DNA of 11,762 nucleotides from CAUUFM01 sp041844335. GTDB lineage: Bacteria > Bacillota > Clostridia > Lachnospirales > Lachnospiraceae. Within the stretch, counting starts at the first letter, position 1. Each line of letters opens with the position of its first letter. Under the pieces are notes generated by a model that was not told where the DNA came from, did no database searches, and saw nothing but the letters and a program-made list of their open reading frames with translations. Position numbers and translations under genes: made by a program. The stretch lies in assembly GCA_041844335.1 (NCBI GenBank), contig JBGZAX010000049.1:1-11762 (forward strand). The letters run 5' to 3'. This document shows positions 1-7,295 of the stretch, piece after piece.

Positions 1-90
1 ATATTTTTTAGAAAGATGTGGTGTTCCTCCTTTACCATCCAAATATTCTAAAACAACTTTCTTCTTGAATTCAAAACTATGTTTTGCCAT
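1..90 (-). CDS. IS3-family transposase OrfA (N-terminal fragment, runs off window)
   Basis: Thirty codons are visible, starting at ATG 90-88 and open to the window edge. The protein begins MAKHSFEFKKKVVLEYLDGK and continues GGTPHLSKKY. This is the typical beginning of the helix-turn-helix DNA-binding OrfA of IS150-type IS3 elements, which recognises the element's ends. In this family OrfA is followed by a frameshifted orfB carrying the DDE integrase domain, which would lie outside the window. A good ribosome binding site (GGGAGGT) sits about 9 bases before the ATG. Whether the transposase is intact cannot be judged. Confidence 0.8.
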   Translation of the reverse strand, partial: MAKHSFEFKKKVVLEYLDGKGGTPHLSKKY

Positions 91-111
91 AAAAATACCG
101 ACCTCCCAATC

Positions 112-131
112 GTTAGATTTTTTGGTCTAAC
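112..131. repeat. Short inverted repeat in the IS leader
   Basis: Perfect 6-bp arms GTTAGA/TCTAAC (112-117 and 126-131) are separated by 8 bases. The outer arm overlaps the terminal repeat of the insertion sequence and the structure lies just before the OrfA ribosome binding site. A role in limiting translation from outside transcripts is inference only. Confidence 0.5.
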
Positions 132-154
132 TTTTGGGGGGCGGTACAAAATCC

Positions 155-2203
155 TCACCTTATTTCTATTATTACTCCGCTCTTTGCTCCTATTTCATAT
201 TTCATAATTCCATCCTTTATAAAGGCTCTGTTCTTATCAAAACCGTAATATTTCCCGTCTATATTACTGGTAAATATCGCAACCGGAACATCCTTATCAT
301 AAGCCTCAAGCTTCCATACAGGCACATTTACAGTTCTTGCCTTTTCACCAATATTTATTAAAATCACTATCTTATTTGACTTAAAAAATCTTGCATATAC
401 AAGTACATTTTCCTCCTGATTTAAGAATATTATAGAGCCATGTAAAAGAGCGGGATTTTCATTTCTTATTTTAATTAATTTCTTATGTAGCCCTATCAGC
501 TCCAAGTCCTCATTTCCCCAAGGATAGGTTCTTCTGTTATCGGGATCGGTAAATCCAACCTGCCCCGCCTCGTCCCCATAATAGACGGTCGGTGCCCCTA
601 TAAGGGTCATCTGCATAATCACACCCAGAATAAACACTGGCATATCTATATTTTCAGACGCCGCCTCATGACCCAAATGCTCAACACGACCGTACATTTT
701 ATTTGTTCTTGTCAAAAATCTCGAGTGATCATGGTTTGACAGCTCATTCATAGCCACAAATAACGAACCTTGGGGAAAATTCAAGAATGTTCCGAGCATG
801 GTTTCAACAAATGCCTTGGAATTTCCCAAAAGATCAGGTCTGAAATAATCCGAATGCTTCTCCATTCCCGTAAGGAAAAAGCTCACCGGCTCCATAAAAG
901 CATCATAGTTCATCACCGTATCCCACTCAAAGCTTCCTAAATACTCTTTAGAAGAACCGTAATGCTCCGCAATTATTATTGCATCGGGATTTGCAGACTT
1001 TACCGCAGTCCTGAAGTCTTTCCAAAATTGGTGATTAAATTCCCTGGAATATCCTAAATCCGCCGCAACATCCAATCGCCAGCCGTCAGCATTAAATGGA
1101 GGTGATACCCATTTTTTGGCTATTCTCAAGATATCATCATACAAGATTTTGCTTTTTTCATAATTAAGTTTAGGCAAAGTGGGATATCCCCACCATTTAT
1201 CGTATGAGGTATTAAACGGAAAATCATCGTTGGCAAACCTGAAATAACTGTTATACGGGCTGTTTTTATCAATAAACGCACCCTTATCATAAGCTGAATT
1301 TTCATTATAAATGGCCTCCGCATCAAGCCACTTGTTAAATGAGCCGCAATGGTTAAACACTCCGTCTAAAATCACCTTCATTCCTCTTTTATGCGACTCC
1401 TCGATTAATTCAATTAAAACTCTGTTGGACGCCTCAAGATTTGCTTTTTCCGTTGTTCTCCTGATATACGCTTTTGCATTGCTGTTGTCCGAATTTTTGT
1501 CTATAGCACAGTCCTCGTCTATTATAATTTCGCCAAAATGAGGATCCACATAATCATAGTCCTGTGTATCATACTTATGATTTGACGGCGATACAAAGAC
1601 AGGATTAAGATAAATAGCCGATACACCTAAGTCCTTTAAATAATCAAGCTTTTTTATCACACCCTGCAAATCTCCGCCGAAAAATTCAGGCGCCGCCTCA
1701 ACACTCGGGCAGGCATTCCAATCACTGCTTGTATATGATAACTCATCTAAATACCTGTATTCACCGTATTTCACATCATTGCTCTTATCCGCATTAAAAA
1801 ACCTGTCTACAAATATCTGATAAAAAACGGCTCCCTTTGCCCAATCAGGCGTCTTAAAATCAGTAAAAATATTAAACAGATGAGAGGTTTCGGGAATATT
1901 TTCCTCCAAACCCAGTCGTGCATAATAATAGCTCCTGTTATCAAAGACTATTTCAAAATAATATTCAATAAAATCATCCTCAGCTTTAAATCCGGTCTCA
2001 AAAAAATTAAAGCATCTGTCTGAATACATAGGCACCAAAGGCTTTTTCATGCCGTTTATAACGGCAAAGCATTTTACTTTATCCTCCTTTCCTACACGAA
2101 GTCTGATGGACACAACCTCATCTCTCTTAGGCTCCATCGGGTTACAATAATTCGTAGTGCCATCTGAAAAAATGGCATCCGTGTTTAATTTTGTGATTTT
2201 CAC
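155..2203 (-). CDS. GH13 alpha-glycosidase (neopullulanase/cyclomaltodextrinase-like), cytoplasmic
   Basis: A 682-residue alpha-amylase-superfamily enzyme, probably hydrolysing maltodextrins, cyclodextrins or pullulan fragments inside the cell. There is no signal peptide or membrane segment. Residues about 1-115 look like the N-terminal beta domain (CBM34-like) of neopullulanases, followed by the (beta/alpha)8 barrel and a C-terminal beta domain (about 590-682). The four GH13 regions are present: DGVFNH (280-285), GWRLDVA with nucleophile Asp378, IAEH with acid/base Glu413, and NHD with Asp492. YYGDE is at 541-545. A segment of about 35 residues (226-262) interrupts the barrel before region I. 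The start is GTG at 2203-2201, preceded by AAGGAG with a rather long 11-base spacing. It lies 21 bp after ftsH, so it is probably co-transcribed as the last gene of the cluster. The insertion sequence begins 6 bp after its TGA stop. Exact substrate is not predictable from sequence. Confidence 0.88.
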   Translation of the reverse strand: MKITKLNTDAIFSDGTTNYCNPMEPKRDEVVSIRLRVGKEDKVKCFAVINGMKKPLVPMYSDRCFNFFETGFKAEDDFIEYYFEIVFDNRSYYYARLGLEENIPETSHLFNIFTDFKTPDWAKGAVFYQIFVDRFFNADKSNDVKYGEYRYLDELSYTSSDWNACPSVEAAPEFFGGDLQGVIKKLDYLKDLGVSAIYLNPVFVSPSNHKYDTQDYDYVDPHFGEIIIDEDCAIDKNSDNSNAKAYIRRTTEKANLEASNRVLIELIEESHKRGMKVILDGVFNHCGSFNKWLDAEAIYNENSAYDKGAFIDKNSPYNSYFRFANDDFPFNTSYDKWWGYPTLPKLNYEKSKILYDDILRIAKKWVSPPFNADGWRLDVAADLGYSREFNHQFWKDFRTAVKSANPDAIIIAEHYGSSKEYLGSFEWDTVMNYDAFMEPVSFFLTGMEKHSDYFRPDLLGNSKAFVETMLGTFLNFPQGSLFVAMNELSNHDHSRFLTRTNKMYGRVEHLGHEAASENIDMPVFILGVIMQMTLIGAPTVYYGDEAGQVGFTDPDNRRTYPWGNEDLELIGLHKKLIKIRNENPALLHGSIIFLNQEENVLVYARFFKSNKIVILINIGEKARTVNVPVWKLEAYDKDVPVAIFTSNIDGKYYGFDKNRAFIKDGIMKYEIGAKSGVIIEIR

Positions 2204-2224
2204 TGCTTACGCTGCTCCTTAAAA

Positions 2225-4081
2225 CTAAAAAATATTAAGTTCGACTTTTTCTATATTCCTATTGTCAAAAAGCCTTTCAAACTCTTCCGTACCGATCTTT
2301 TCTCTTTCAAGTAAAAGCTCCGCACAGGCATGTAATATATCCTCATAAATGAGAATTAACCTTGTGGCCTCCTTGTGGCAGGCATCAATTATTCTCTTCA
2401 CCTCATTATCTATTGCCATAGCAGTTTGCTCGCTGTATTGCTTGGTATGTGCAAGATCTCTTCCTATAAATACCTCATCATCGGAATCCGTATAGTCAAT
2501 CGTTCCTATTGTGTTTGACATCCCGTATCTGCACACCATAGCCCTCGCCGTAGCTGTTGCCTTTTGTATATCACTTGACGCTCCGGTTGTAATATCCTTA
2601 AAAACTATCTCTTCCGCCACTCTGCCGCCTAAATCCACCATTATTGTTTCAAGCATACGATTTCTTGTATCAAACATATCATCGCCCTTCGGTAACGGCA
2701 TTGTATAGCCCGCAGCCGATACTCCCGTAGGGATAATGGAAATTGTATGCACCTTATCCATGTCCGGCAAAATATGAAACAAAATGGCGTGCCCCGATTC
2801 GTGTATAGCAGTAATTTTCTTTTCTTTTTCGCTGATTACTCTACTTTTTTTCTCAGTACCGATACCGGCTTTAATAAAAGCCTTTTCCATATCAGACTTT
2901 GTAATAAAAGGAGCCTCTTTTTTTGCAGCAATTATAGCCGCCTCATTAAGCATATTTTCTAAATCCGCGCCGGTCATTCCCGATGTGGTCCTTGCAATAT
3001 CTGCAAATATCACGTCATCTGCTATCTTCTTGTCTCTTGCATGTATATTCAGTATCGCCTCACGCCCCTTAACATCGGGACGTCCCACTCCGATTTTTCT
3101 ATCAAAACGTCCGGGTCTTAATATCGCGGGGTCAAGAATATCCACCCTGTTCGTGGCTGCAAGCACTATTATCCCCGAATTTTGTGCAAATCCGTCCATT
3201 TCCACCAGCATTTGATTTAGAGTCTGTTCTCTTTCGTCATGACTGCCTCCAAGTCCGGCTCCTCTTTTTCTGGCTACCGCATCTATTTCATCAATAAATA
3301 CAATACATGGAGCATTCTGCTTTGCCTCATTGAACAAATCTCTTACACGGGAGGCACCGACTCCGACAAACATCTCCACGAAATCAGATCCTGAAATACT
3401 GAAAAAAGGTACATCAGCCTCTCCTGCAACAGCCTTGGCAAGCAATGTTTTTCCTGTTCCGGGTGGCCCCACAAGCAGTATTCCTTTTGGAATTCTTGCC
3501 CCCAGTTTATTATATTTCACAGGGTTTTTAAGAAAATCAACTATTTCTACAAGCTCTTCCTTTTCCTCATCGCATCCCGCAACGGAGGCAAAATTTATTT
3601 TATTTTCCTCACTTGAAATTTTCCTGGCCTTGCTACGTCCGAAATTTGCCATTTTTGAATTTCCGCCGCCATTTGCCATCGAAAGATTTCTGTTCATTAT
3701 CACTATGGTGAAAATTCCTATTATCAAAAGAGCTCCGATCGGCATAACGGTTTCCCAGAACAAATTGTCGTCCTTAACTGCTGACACAGTGTATAAAATA
3801 TCATATTTTTCCGCAATTTCCTTTATGGCCTTGGTATCGTCAGTGTACACAACTGACCTCGCCTTGGAATTTTTAATAATGAACTCCGCCCTGCCTGTGG
3901 GAACAAGCCTGTTCGGATATATTTCAATAAAGCCGATTTCCTTATTCTGTGCAGCCTTGGAAAATTCCGTCATCGTATAGATGCTGTCCTTATTTCTCCT
4001 GCTGCCCAAATACCATAGACCGATCGTCATAAGCAATACTATTAATAAGTATCCTATTAATGCCTTACTATTCTTTCTCAA
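2225..4081 (-). CDS. ftsH: ATP-dependent zinc metalloprotease FtsH
   Basis: A membrane-anchored AAA+ protease of 618 residues that unfolds and degrades membrane and unstable regulatory proteins as a hexamer. The layout is canonical: transmembrane segment 1 (about 7-26), extracytoplasmic domain (27-112), transmembrane segment 2 (about 113-129), AAA module, peptidase domain. Visible motifs are Walker A GPPGTGKT (205-212), pore loop FVG (238-240), Walker B with DEID (264-267), the second region of homology (about 309-328), zinc motif HESGH (His427, Glu428, His431) and the third ligand Asp504 in TTGASSD. The usual motif is HEAGH; the Ala-to-Ser change is at a non-ligand position. The start is TTG (4081-4079); the next in-frame Met (37) would delete the first membrane segment, so TTG is preferred. 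AAAGGAAAAGG precedes it. It follows hpt by 25 bp, the conserved tilS-hpt-ftsH order. In Bacillus subtilis TilS and HprT are reported to stimulate ftsH expression. Confidence 0.97.
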   Translation of the reverse strand: MRKNSKALIGYLLIVLLMTIGLWYLGSRRNKDSIYTMTEFSKAAQNKEIGFIEIYPNRLVPTGRAEFIIKNSKARSVVYTDDTKAIKEIAEKYDILYTVSAVKDDNLFWETVMPIGALLIIGIFTIVIMNRNLSMANGGGNSKMANFGRSKARKISSEENKINFASVAGCDEEKEELVEIVDFLKNPVKYNKLGARIPKGILLVGPPGTGKTLLAKAVAGEADVPFFSISGSDFVEMFVGVGASRVRDLFNEAKQNAPCIVFIDEIDAVARKRGAGLGGSHDEREQTLNQMLVEMDGFAQNSGIIVLAATNRVDILDPAILRPGRFDRKIGVGRPDVKGREAILNIHARDKKIADDVIFADIARTTSGMTGADLENMLNEAAIIAAKKEAPFITKSDMEKAFIKAGIGTEKKSRVISEKEKKITAIHESGHAILFHILPDMDKVHTISIIPTGVSAAGYTMPLPKGDDMFDTRNRMLETIMVDLGGRVAEEIVFKDITTGASSDIQKATATARAMVCRYGMSNTIGTIDYTDSDDEVFIGRDLAHTKQYSEQTAMAIDNEVKRIIDACHKEATRLILIYEDILHACAELLLEREKIGTEEFERLFDNRNIEKVELNIF

Positions 4082-4106
4082 CTCAACCTTTTCCTTTCAA
4101 AACACC

Positions 4107-4637
4107 TTAATCTACAAACCTAAGCTTTCCAATATAAGGTAAATTCCTATATCTTTGATCATAATCAAGACCATAGCCCACTACAAATTCATCAGGTATT
4201 ACAAAGCCGGTATACTTCACATCAACATCAGCCTCTCTTCTGGCAGGCTTATCAAGCATCGTACACAAAACCAGGCTTTTCGGTTTTCTCTGCCTTAACA
4301 GCTCTAAAAGATGACTGAGCGTTCTTCCCGAATCCACAATATCTTCAACCACTATTACATCCTCTCCCTCTATGGACTCGTCCAAATCTTTTATAAGCTT
4401 TATATTTCCGCTGCTTACCGTTGATGACCCGTAGCTTGATACAACCATGAAATCAATAGCCAGATTCAGATCTATATGCTTTGCTATCTCACAGGCGAAA
4501 AAAACTCCTCCCTTAAGCACACATATAAGCTTTACCCGTTTTTTTGCATAATCTTCAGTTATCTGTTTACCAAGCTCCACAATTCTTTTATCAAGTTCTT
4601 CCTCAGTTATCATTACATCTACCTTTTCTGTCGCCAT
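4107..4637 (-). CDS. hpt: Hypoxanthine(-guanine) phosphoribosyltransferase
   Basis: A 176-residue cytosolic purine-salvage enzyme that makes IMP or GMP from hypoxanthine or guanine and PRPP. The PRPP-binding motif is clear around 96-106 (VVEDIVDSGRT, with the acidic pair Glu98-Asp99). The pyrophosphate-binding LKGG loop is at 41-44 and the flexible SSYGSST loop starts at 67. The C-terminal section (about 140-170) has the GF.IPDEFVVGYGLDY signature that contacts the purine. Length is normal for the bacterial family. The start ATG 4637-4635 has a very strong AAGGAGGAG site that directly overlaps the tilS stop codon (gap 9 bp), so the two are likely translationally coupled. Confidence 0.97.
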   Translation of the reverse strand: MATEKVDVMITEEELDKRIVELGKQITEDYAKKRVKLICVLKGGVFFACEIAKHIDLNLAIDFMVVSSYGSSTVSSGNIKLIKDLDESIEGEDVIVVEDIVDSGRTLSHLLELLRQRKPKSLVLCTMLDKPARREADVDVKYTGFVIPDEFVVGYGLDYDQRYRNLPYIGKLRFVD

Positions 4638-4646
4638 AACTCCTCC

Positions 4647-6104
4647 TTAAGATATATTATTATTAAAGCATTCAATCTTCAAAACAGATCTCGTATTTTC
4701 ATCTATCAAAAAATCCATGCCTCGCCTAATTTTCGGAATATATAAAACCCTGTTTTCATCAGATAAAACTACCAGACTGTCCCTATCCTCCACCGGAATT
4801 TTCGCATCAATCAAAACCCTGTTCACTTTTTTTCTGTTGCCGTTTTTAGATATTATCATAAAATCGTCTTTTTTTATATATCTAATTGTCAAGGTTCTTT
4901 CACAGAGCCTGTCAAAATCAAAATACTCGACACTGCAGACCTTACCGGTATTTTTAATGCAATCCTTATCAAAACAATCTATATTTATTCTTGTAAATAT
5001 AAAATCGATTGAATTCGTATTATACCTCAACTTGTCACCCATTTTCAAGTTCTTTAATTCAAGCAATTCAAAAACACTTCGTTTTTCAACATTTTTATTA
5101 ACATTTTTTTCAATAATTAAGCTGTCATAAACGCTTTTTGCTGAAATATTGTTGGGAAGATAAAGTCTTTTCTGACCTTTCGATAAGCAAAGCCTGTAAA
5201 TATCATCATAATGAACCCTTGTCATATCCTTATTCTCAAGATGTGCATCTCTTATCAACTCGCTTAAGGCATAGCTGAAATGCTCTTTTTTGTAAGATTT
5301 GGCTTTATTTTTGTCTATTTTGACCCAACCGCCATCTATACCTATAAGCAAATCTTTTTTTATTTCGTTAATGCTTAAAACAGCCAACTCATAAAGATTT
5401 TTAAGGTCCGATATAGTATTATTTATATGCTCTGCCGTTTTTTCATTTATGTTTTCCTCCATATACGGCAAAACTACGTTCCTTATTTTATTTCTGGTGT
5501 AAGTATTTATCTTATTTGTGGAGTCTTCAACATAACTTAAATTATTCTCTTTTAGAAACCTCTCTATTTCTCTTCTTTGCACATTCAAAAGAGGACGAAT
5601 GTATCTATCCCTCATTTTAGGGATTCCCATCAATCCTCTTATACCTGTACCCCTAGCCAGATTGAACAAAAAAGTTTCTACAGCATCATTTGCGTGATGA
5701 GCTAAGGCAATTTTATTAGCTTTTATTCTTTTTGCCACATTATCGAAGCACTCATATCTTAATATTCTGGCGGTTTCTTCTTCCGAGCTTTTGATTTGCT
5801 TTGCTATTTCGGGAACATCTATTCTTTCGCAAAAATATTCCACATTGAGAGTATTACACAGCTCTCTTACAAAAGCTTCGTCTCTGTCCGCCTCCGCCTT
5901 TCTTATCCCGTGATGAACGTGCAATGCCCTAATATCATAGCCGTATTTTTTAGATAAAATCGTAAAAACATACAATAAACAGACCGAATCCGCTCCTCCC
6001 GACACGGTACATAATACGGTATCCTTATCCTTTAGGTCAAAATCCCGTCTTAATTGCAGTTCCACGTTCTCAATCAATTTCTTTGAATACAATATCTCCG
6101 TCAT
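4647..6104 (-). CDS. tilS: tRNA(Ile)-lysidine synthetase TilS
   Basis: An essential ATP-dependent enzyme that attaches lysine to C34 of the CAU-anticodon tRNA-Ile, switching its specificity from AUG to AUA. The 485 residues are in the usual range for the long form. The N-terminal PP-loop is SGGADS (35-40, Asp39). The second signature HHANDAVET runs 136-144; the first Asp of the common HHxDD is Asn139 here, but Asp140 and Glu143, which correspond to the pair known to be catalytic, are kept. DST (194-196) and RNKIRN (204-209) follow, then a linker and a TilS-type C-terminal tRNA-binding domain (about 400-480, with KKVNRVLIDAKIPVEDR). The ATG at 6104-6102 lies inside divIC, overlapping it by 35 bp; AGGA 8 bases upstream supports this start, while later TTG/GTG codons have no good site. 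Confidence 0.96.
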   Translation of the reverse strand: MTEILYSKKLIENVELQLRRDFDLKDKDTVLCTVSGGADSVCLLYVFTILSKKYGYDIRALHVHHGIRKAEADRDEAFVRELCNTLNVEYFCERIDVPEIAKQIKSSEEETARILRYECFDNVAKRIKANKIALAHHANDAVETFLFNLARGTGIRGLMGIPKMRDRYIRPLLNVQRREIERFLKENNLSYVEDSTNKINTYTRNKIRNVVLPYMEENINEKTAEHINNTISDLKNLYELAVLSINEIKKDLLIGIDGGWVKIDKNKAKSYKKEHFSYALSELIRDAHLENKDMTRVHYDDIYRLCLSKGQKRLYLPNNISAKSVYDSLIIEKNVNKNVEKRSVFELLELKNLKMGDKLRYNTNSIDFIFTRINIDCFDKDCIKNTGKVCSVEYFDFDRLCERTLTIRYIKKDDFMIISKNGNRKKVNRVLIDAKIPVEDRDSLVVLSDENRVLYIPKIRRGMDFLIDENTRSVLKIECFNNNIS

Positions 6105-6372
6105 AAACCATTCCTAAATCGCTGCCTGCTATATCCTCAATATATTCATCAGTTTTCATATATTCCTGATAATCAAGCAGCTTTTCCGTACGGTATTTTT
6201 CCTTCTCAATTTTCTGATTCAGTTCTTTTTCCTTTGCAATATAGCTTTTTTTGGCATTAAACCAAGATATGCCCTGTACTGCTGTAAATATAATAACTAT
6301 TACAGCAAGAAAAGCTGTCATTTTTATGCCAAGGGGGCTTTTTTTCCTCTTTTTTAACTGTCTTGCTCGCAC
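6070..6372 (-). CDS. divIC: Septum formation initiator DivIC/FtsB family protein
   Basis: A 100-residue bitopic membrane protein of the divisome that pairs with FtsL and DivIB/FtsQ at the septum. A basic N-terminus (RARQLKKRKK) is followed by one transmembrane helix (about 19-37), a charged coiled coil (about 40-70) and the family C-terminus in which YIEDIAGSDLGMVYDGDIVF (77-96) matches the usual YieeiAreklG.v..gEivf pattern. The start is GTG (6372-6370), placed by AAGGAG that lies in the last codons of the sortase gene, 6 bases upstream; the gap to the sortase stop is 3 bp. Its 3' end overlaps tilS. Position between rqcP and tilS is the conserved place for divIC in Firmicutes. Confidence 0.92.
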   Translation of the reverse strand: MRARQLKKRKKSPLGIKMTAFLAVIVIIFTAVQGISWFNAKKSYIAKEKELNQKIEKEKYRTEKLLDYQEYMKTDEYIEDIAGSDLGMVYDGDIVFKEID

Positions 6373-6375
6373 ATT

Positions 6376-7281
6376 TCACTCCTTAGTGTCATCATAATCA
6401 CTCTCATTAACACAATACAAAAACGTTCTGGCATTATTGAATTCGTAGCTGCAGGTCACCAGACAAAATAGCTGAGACACACCCTTTACACTTCCTCCGG
6501 GTAATTCCTGCTTACTTTCAGCATTTGATAATCTGTCTTTGACAAAAGCGGCAAATTCTTCATCAGTATCAAAATTCACACGCCTGCTGCTGCCGTCAGC
6601 TTTTCCGTAAAAAGCAGCAACAGCCCTTAATTTTATTTCTCTATCCGGTAAATAAATGTAAACCGTCTGATGTTTTTTCAAATACTCTTCGTCTTTATAT
6701 TTTACCACATCCTTAAACATAGAGCCGTCTTTCATATGATGCCCGTATATAAGATTGTTCCTTCCTGTAAAATCAGGATTTGCAAGCTTATCCAAATAGA
6801 TTGAACCGTGCACTGTATGCTCTCCGTCTATGCTCTCGTGTAAATACCTTAAGTTATCATTGGGGTCATATAATATAGGATAGTCGATTTTCGTGCCCGG
6901 AACCTTTATATATGCTACCACATCAGGATTTATGCCCTTCCAATATTCAAAATCTATCGGAGATTCATAAGGTTCTTCTATAGGTTCTTCTATAGGTTCC
7001 TCCACCGGTTTTTCCTCTAAAGGAGGTGTGGTGATCTCTTTTTTCTCTTTTTGCCGTTCCCTTTCAGCCTCCTTCTTTAATGCCTCTATCCTTTTTGTTT
7101 CTTTATAATACCTATATCTGTCAAAAGCATAGTTCCCTAAGGATAATATTATCATCGAAATAAGGAGCAGCCTTGCTACAAGCAGCTTTTTGTCCCTCTT
7201 CTTATGAGTATCCTTTGCATTTTTATTTTTAACATCATTCGGGACGCTATTCAAATCCTCATCATTTTTTCCAAGTCCCAT
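6376..7281 (-). CDS. Class B sortase (membrane-anchored transpeptidase)
   Basis: A 301-residue sortase that should cleave a C-terminal sorting signal and join the protein to peptidoglycan. Features in order: charged cytoplasmic N-terminus (1-32), one signal-anchor helix (about 33-53), a basic/acidic coil (55-82), a Pro/Glu-rich stalk with EEPI repeats (about 85-108), then the sortase fold. Catalytic residues are visible: His181 in YGHHM, Cys277 in LVTCSYEF and Arg285 in NNARTF. The TCSYEF and YGHHM forms are those of class B. The start ATG 7281-7279 has AGAGG close upstream; the gap to rqcP is 14 bp and to divIC 3 bp, so it is firmly embedded in the operon. No substrate protein with a sorting signal is encoded in the window. 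Known sporeformers carry yabP and yabQ at this position. The substrate motif and whether it is the housekeeping sortase are unknown. Confidence 0.93.
   Translation of the reverse strand: MGLGKNDEDLNSVPNDVKNKNAKDTHKKRDKKLLVARLLLISMIILSLGNYAFDRYRYYKETKRIEALKKEAERERQKEKKEITTPPLEEKPVEEPIEEPIEEPYESPIDFEYWKGINPDVVAYIKVPGTKIDYPILYDPNDNLRYLHESIDGEHTVHGSIYLDKLANPDFTGRNNLIYGHHMKDGSMFKDVVKYKDEEYLKKHQTVYIYLPDREIKLRAVAAFYGKADGSSRRVNFDTDEEFAAFVKDRLSNAESKQELPGGSVKGVSQLFCLVTCSYEFNNARTFLYCVNESDYDDTKE
6971..7006. repeat. 12-bp tandem repeat coding for EEPI units in the sortase stalk
   Basis: GGTTCTTCTATA is repeated perfectly at 6971-6982 and 6983-6994, with a degenerate third unit at 6995-7006. On the minus strand it encodes EEPIEEPIEEP, so gain or loss of a unit keeps the reading frame and changes only the length of the extracytoplasmic linker. 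Confidence 0.85.
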
Positions 7282-7295
7282 ATTTCCTCTTTTCT

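Larger units (their letters stand above)
1..148 (-). mobile_element. Left end of an IS3-family (IS150-like) insertion sequence, cut by window edge
   Basis: The minus strand read from 148 begins TGTACCGCCCCCCAAAAG and continues GTTAGACC, which resembles the terminal inverted repeat of IS150-group IS3 elements (TGTA..., C-run, AAAGTTAGAC). It is followed about 58 bp later by a transposase OrfA start. The element is oriented like all other genes here and runs off the window at position 1, so orfB, the right end and the target duplication cannot be seen. Its outer end lies 6 bp beyond the stop codon of the GH13 gene. The family call rests on the OrfA N-terminus plus the terminal sequence. The exact first base of the element (148) is inferred from the usual TG start. 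Confidence 0.8.

Noticed and set aside
134..361. Plus-strand open frame spanning the IS end and the GH13 3' end
   Set aside because: It crosses the insertion boundary and is antisense to the C-terminal domain of the GH13 gene; no protein family is recognisable.
2785..2802. HESGH instead of HEAGH in FtsH, suspected altered protease
   Set aside because: Both His ligands, the catalytic Glu and Asp504 are present; the Ala-to-Ser change is at a non-ligand position.
3330..3980. Plus-strand open frame of 216 residues inside ftsH
   Set aside because: It is antisense to a fully conserved ftsH, has no ribosome site or family resemblance, and is a shadow. The same holds for the plus-strand frames at 2784-3215 and 4717-5130.
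5665..5700. Asp-to-Asn change in the second TilS signature (HHAND instead of HHxDD), suspected loss of activity
   Set aside because: The changed Asp is not the catalytic one; Asp140 and Glu143, matching the known catalytic pair, are intact.
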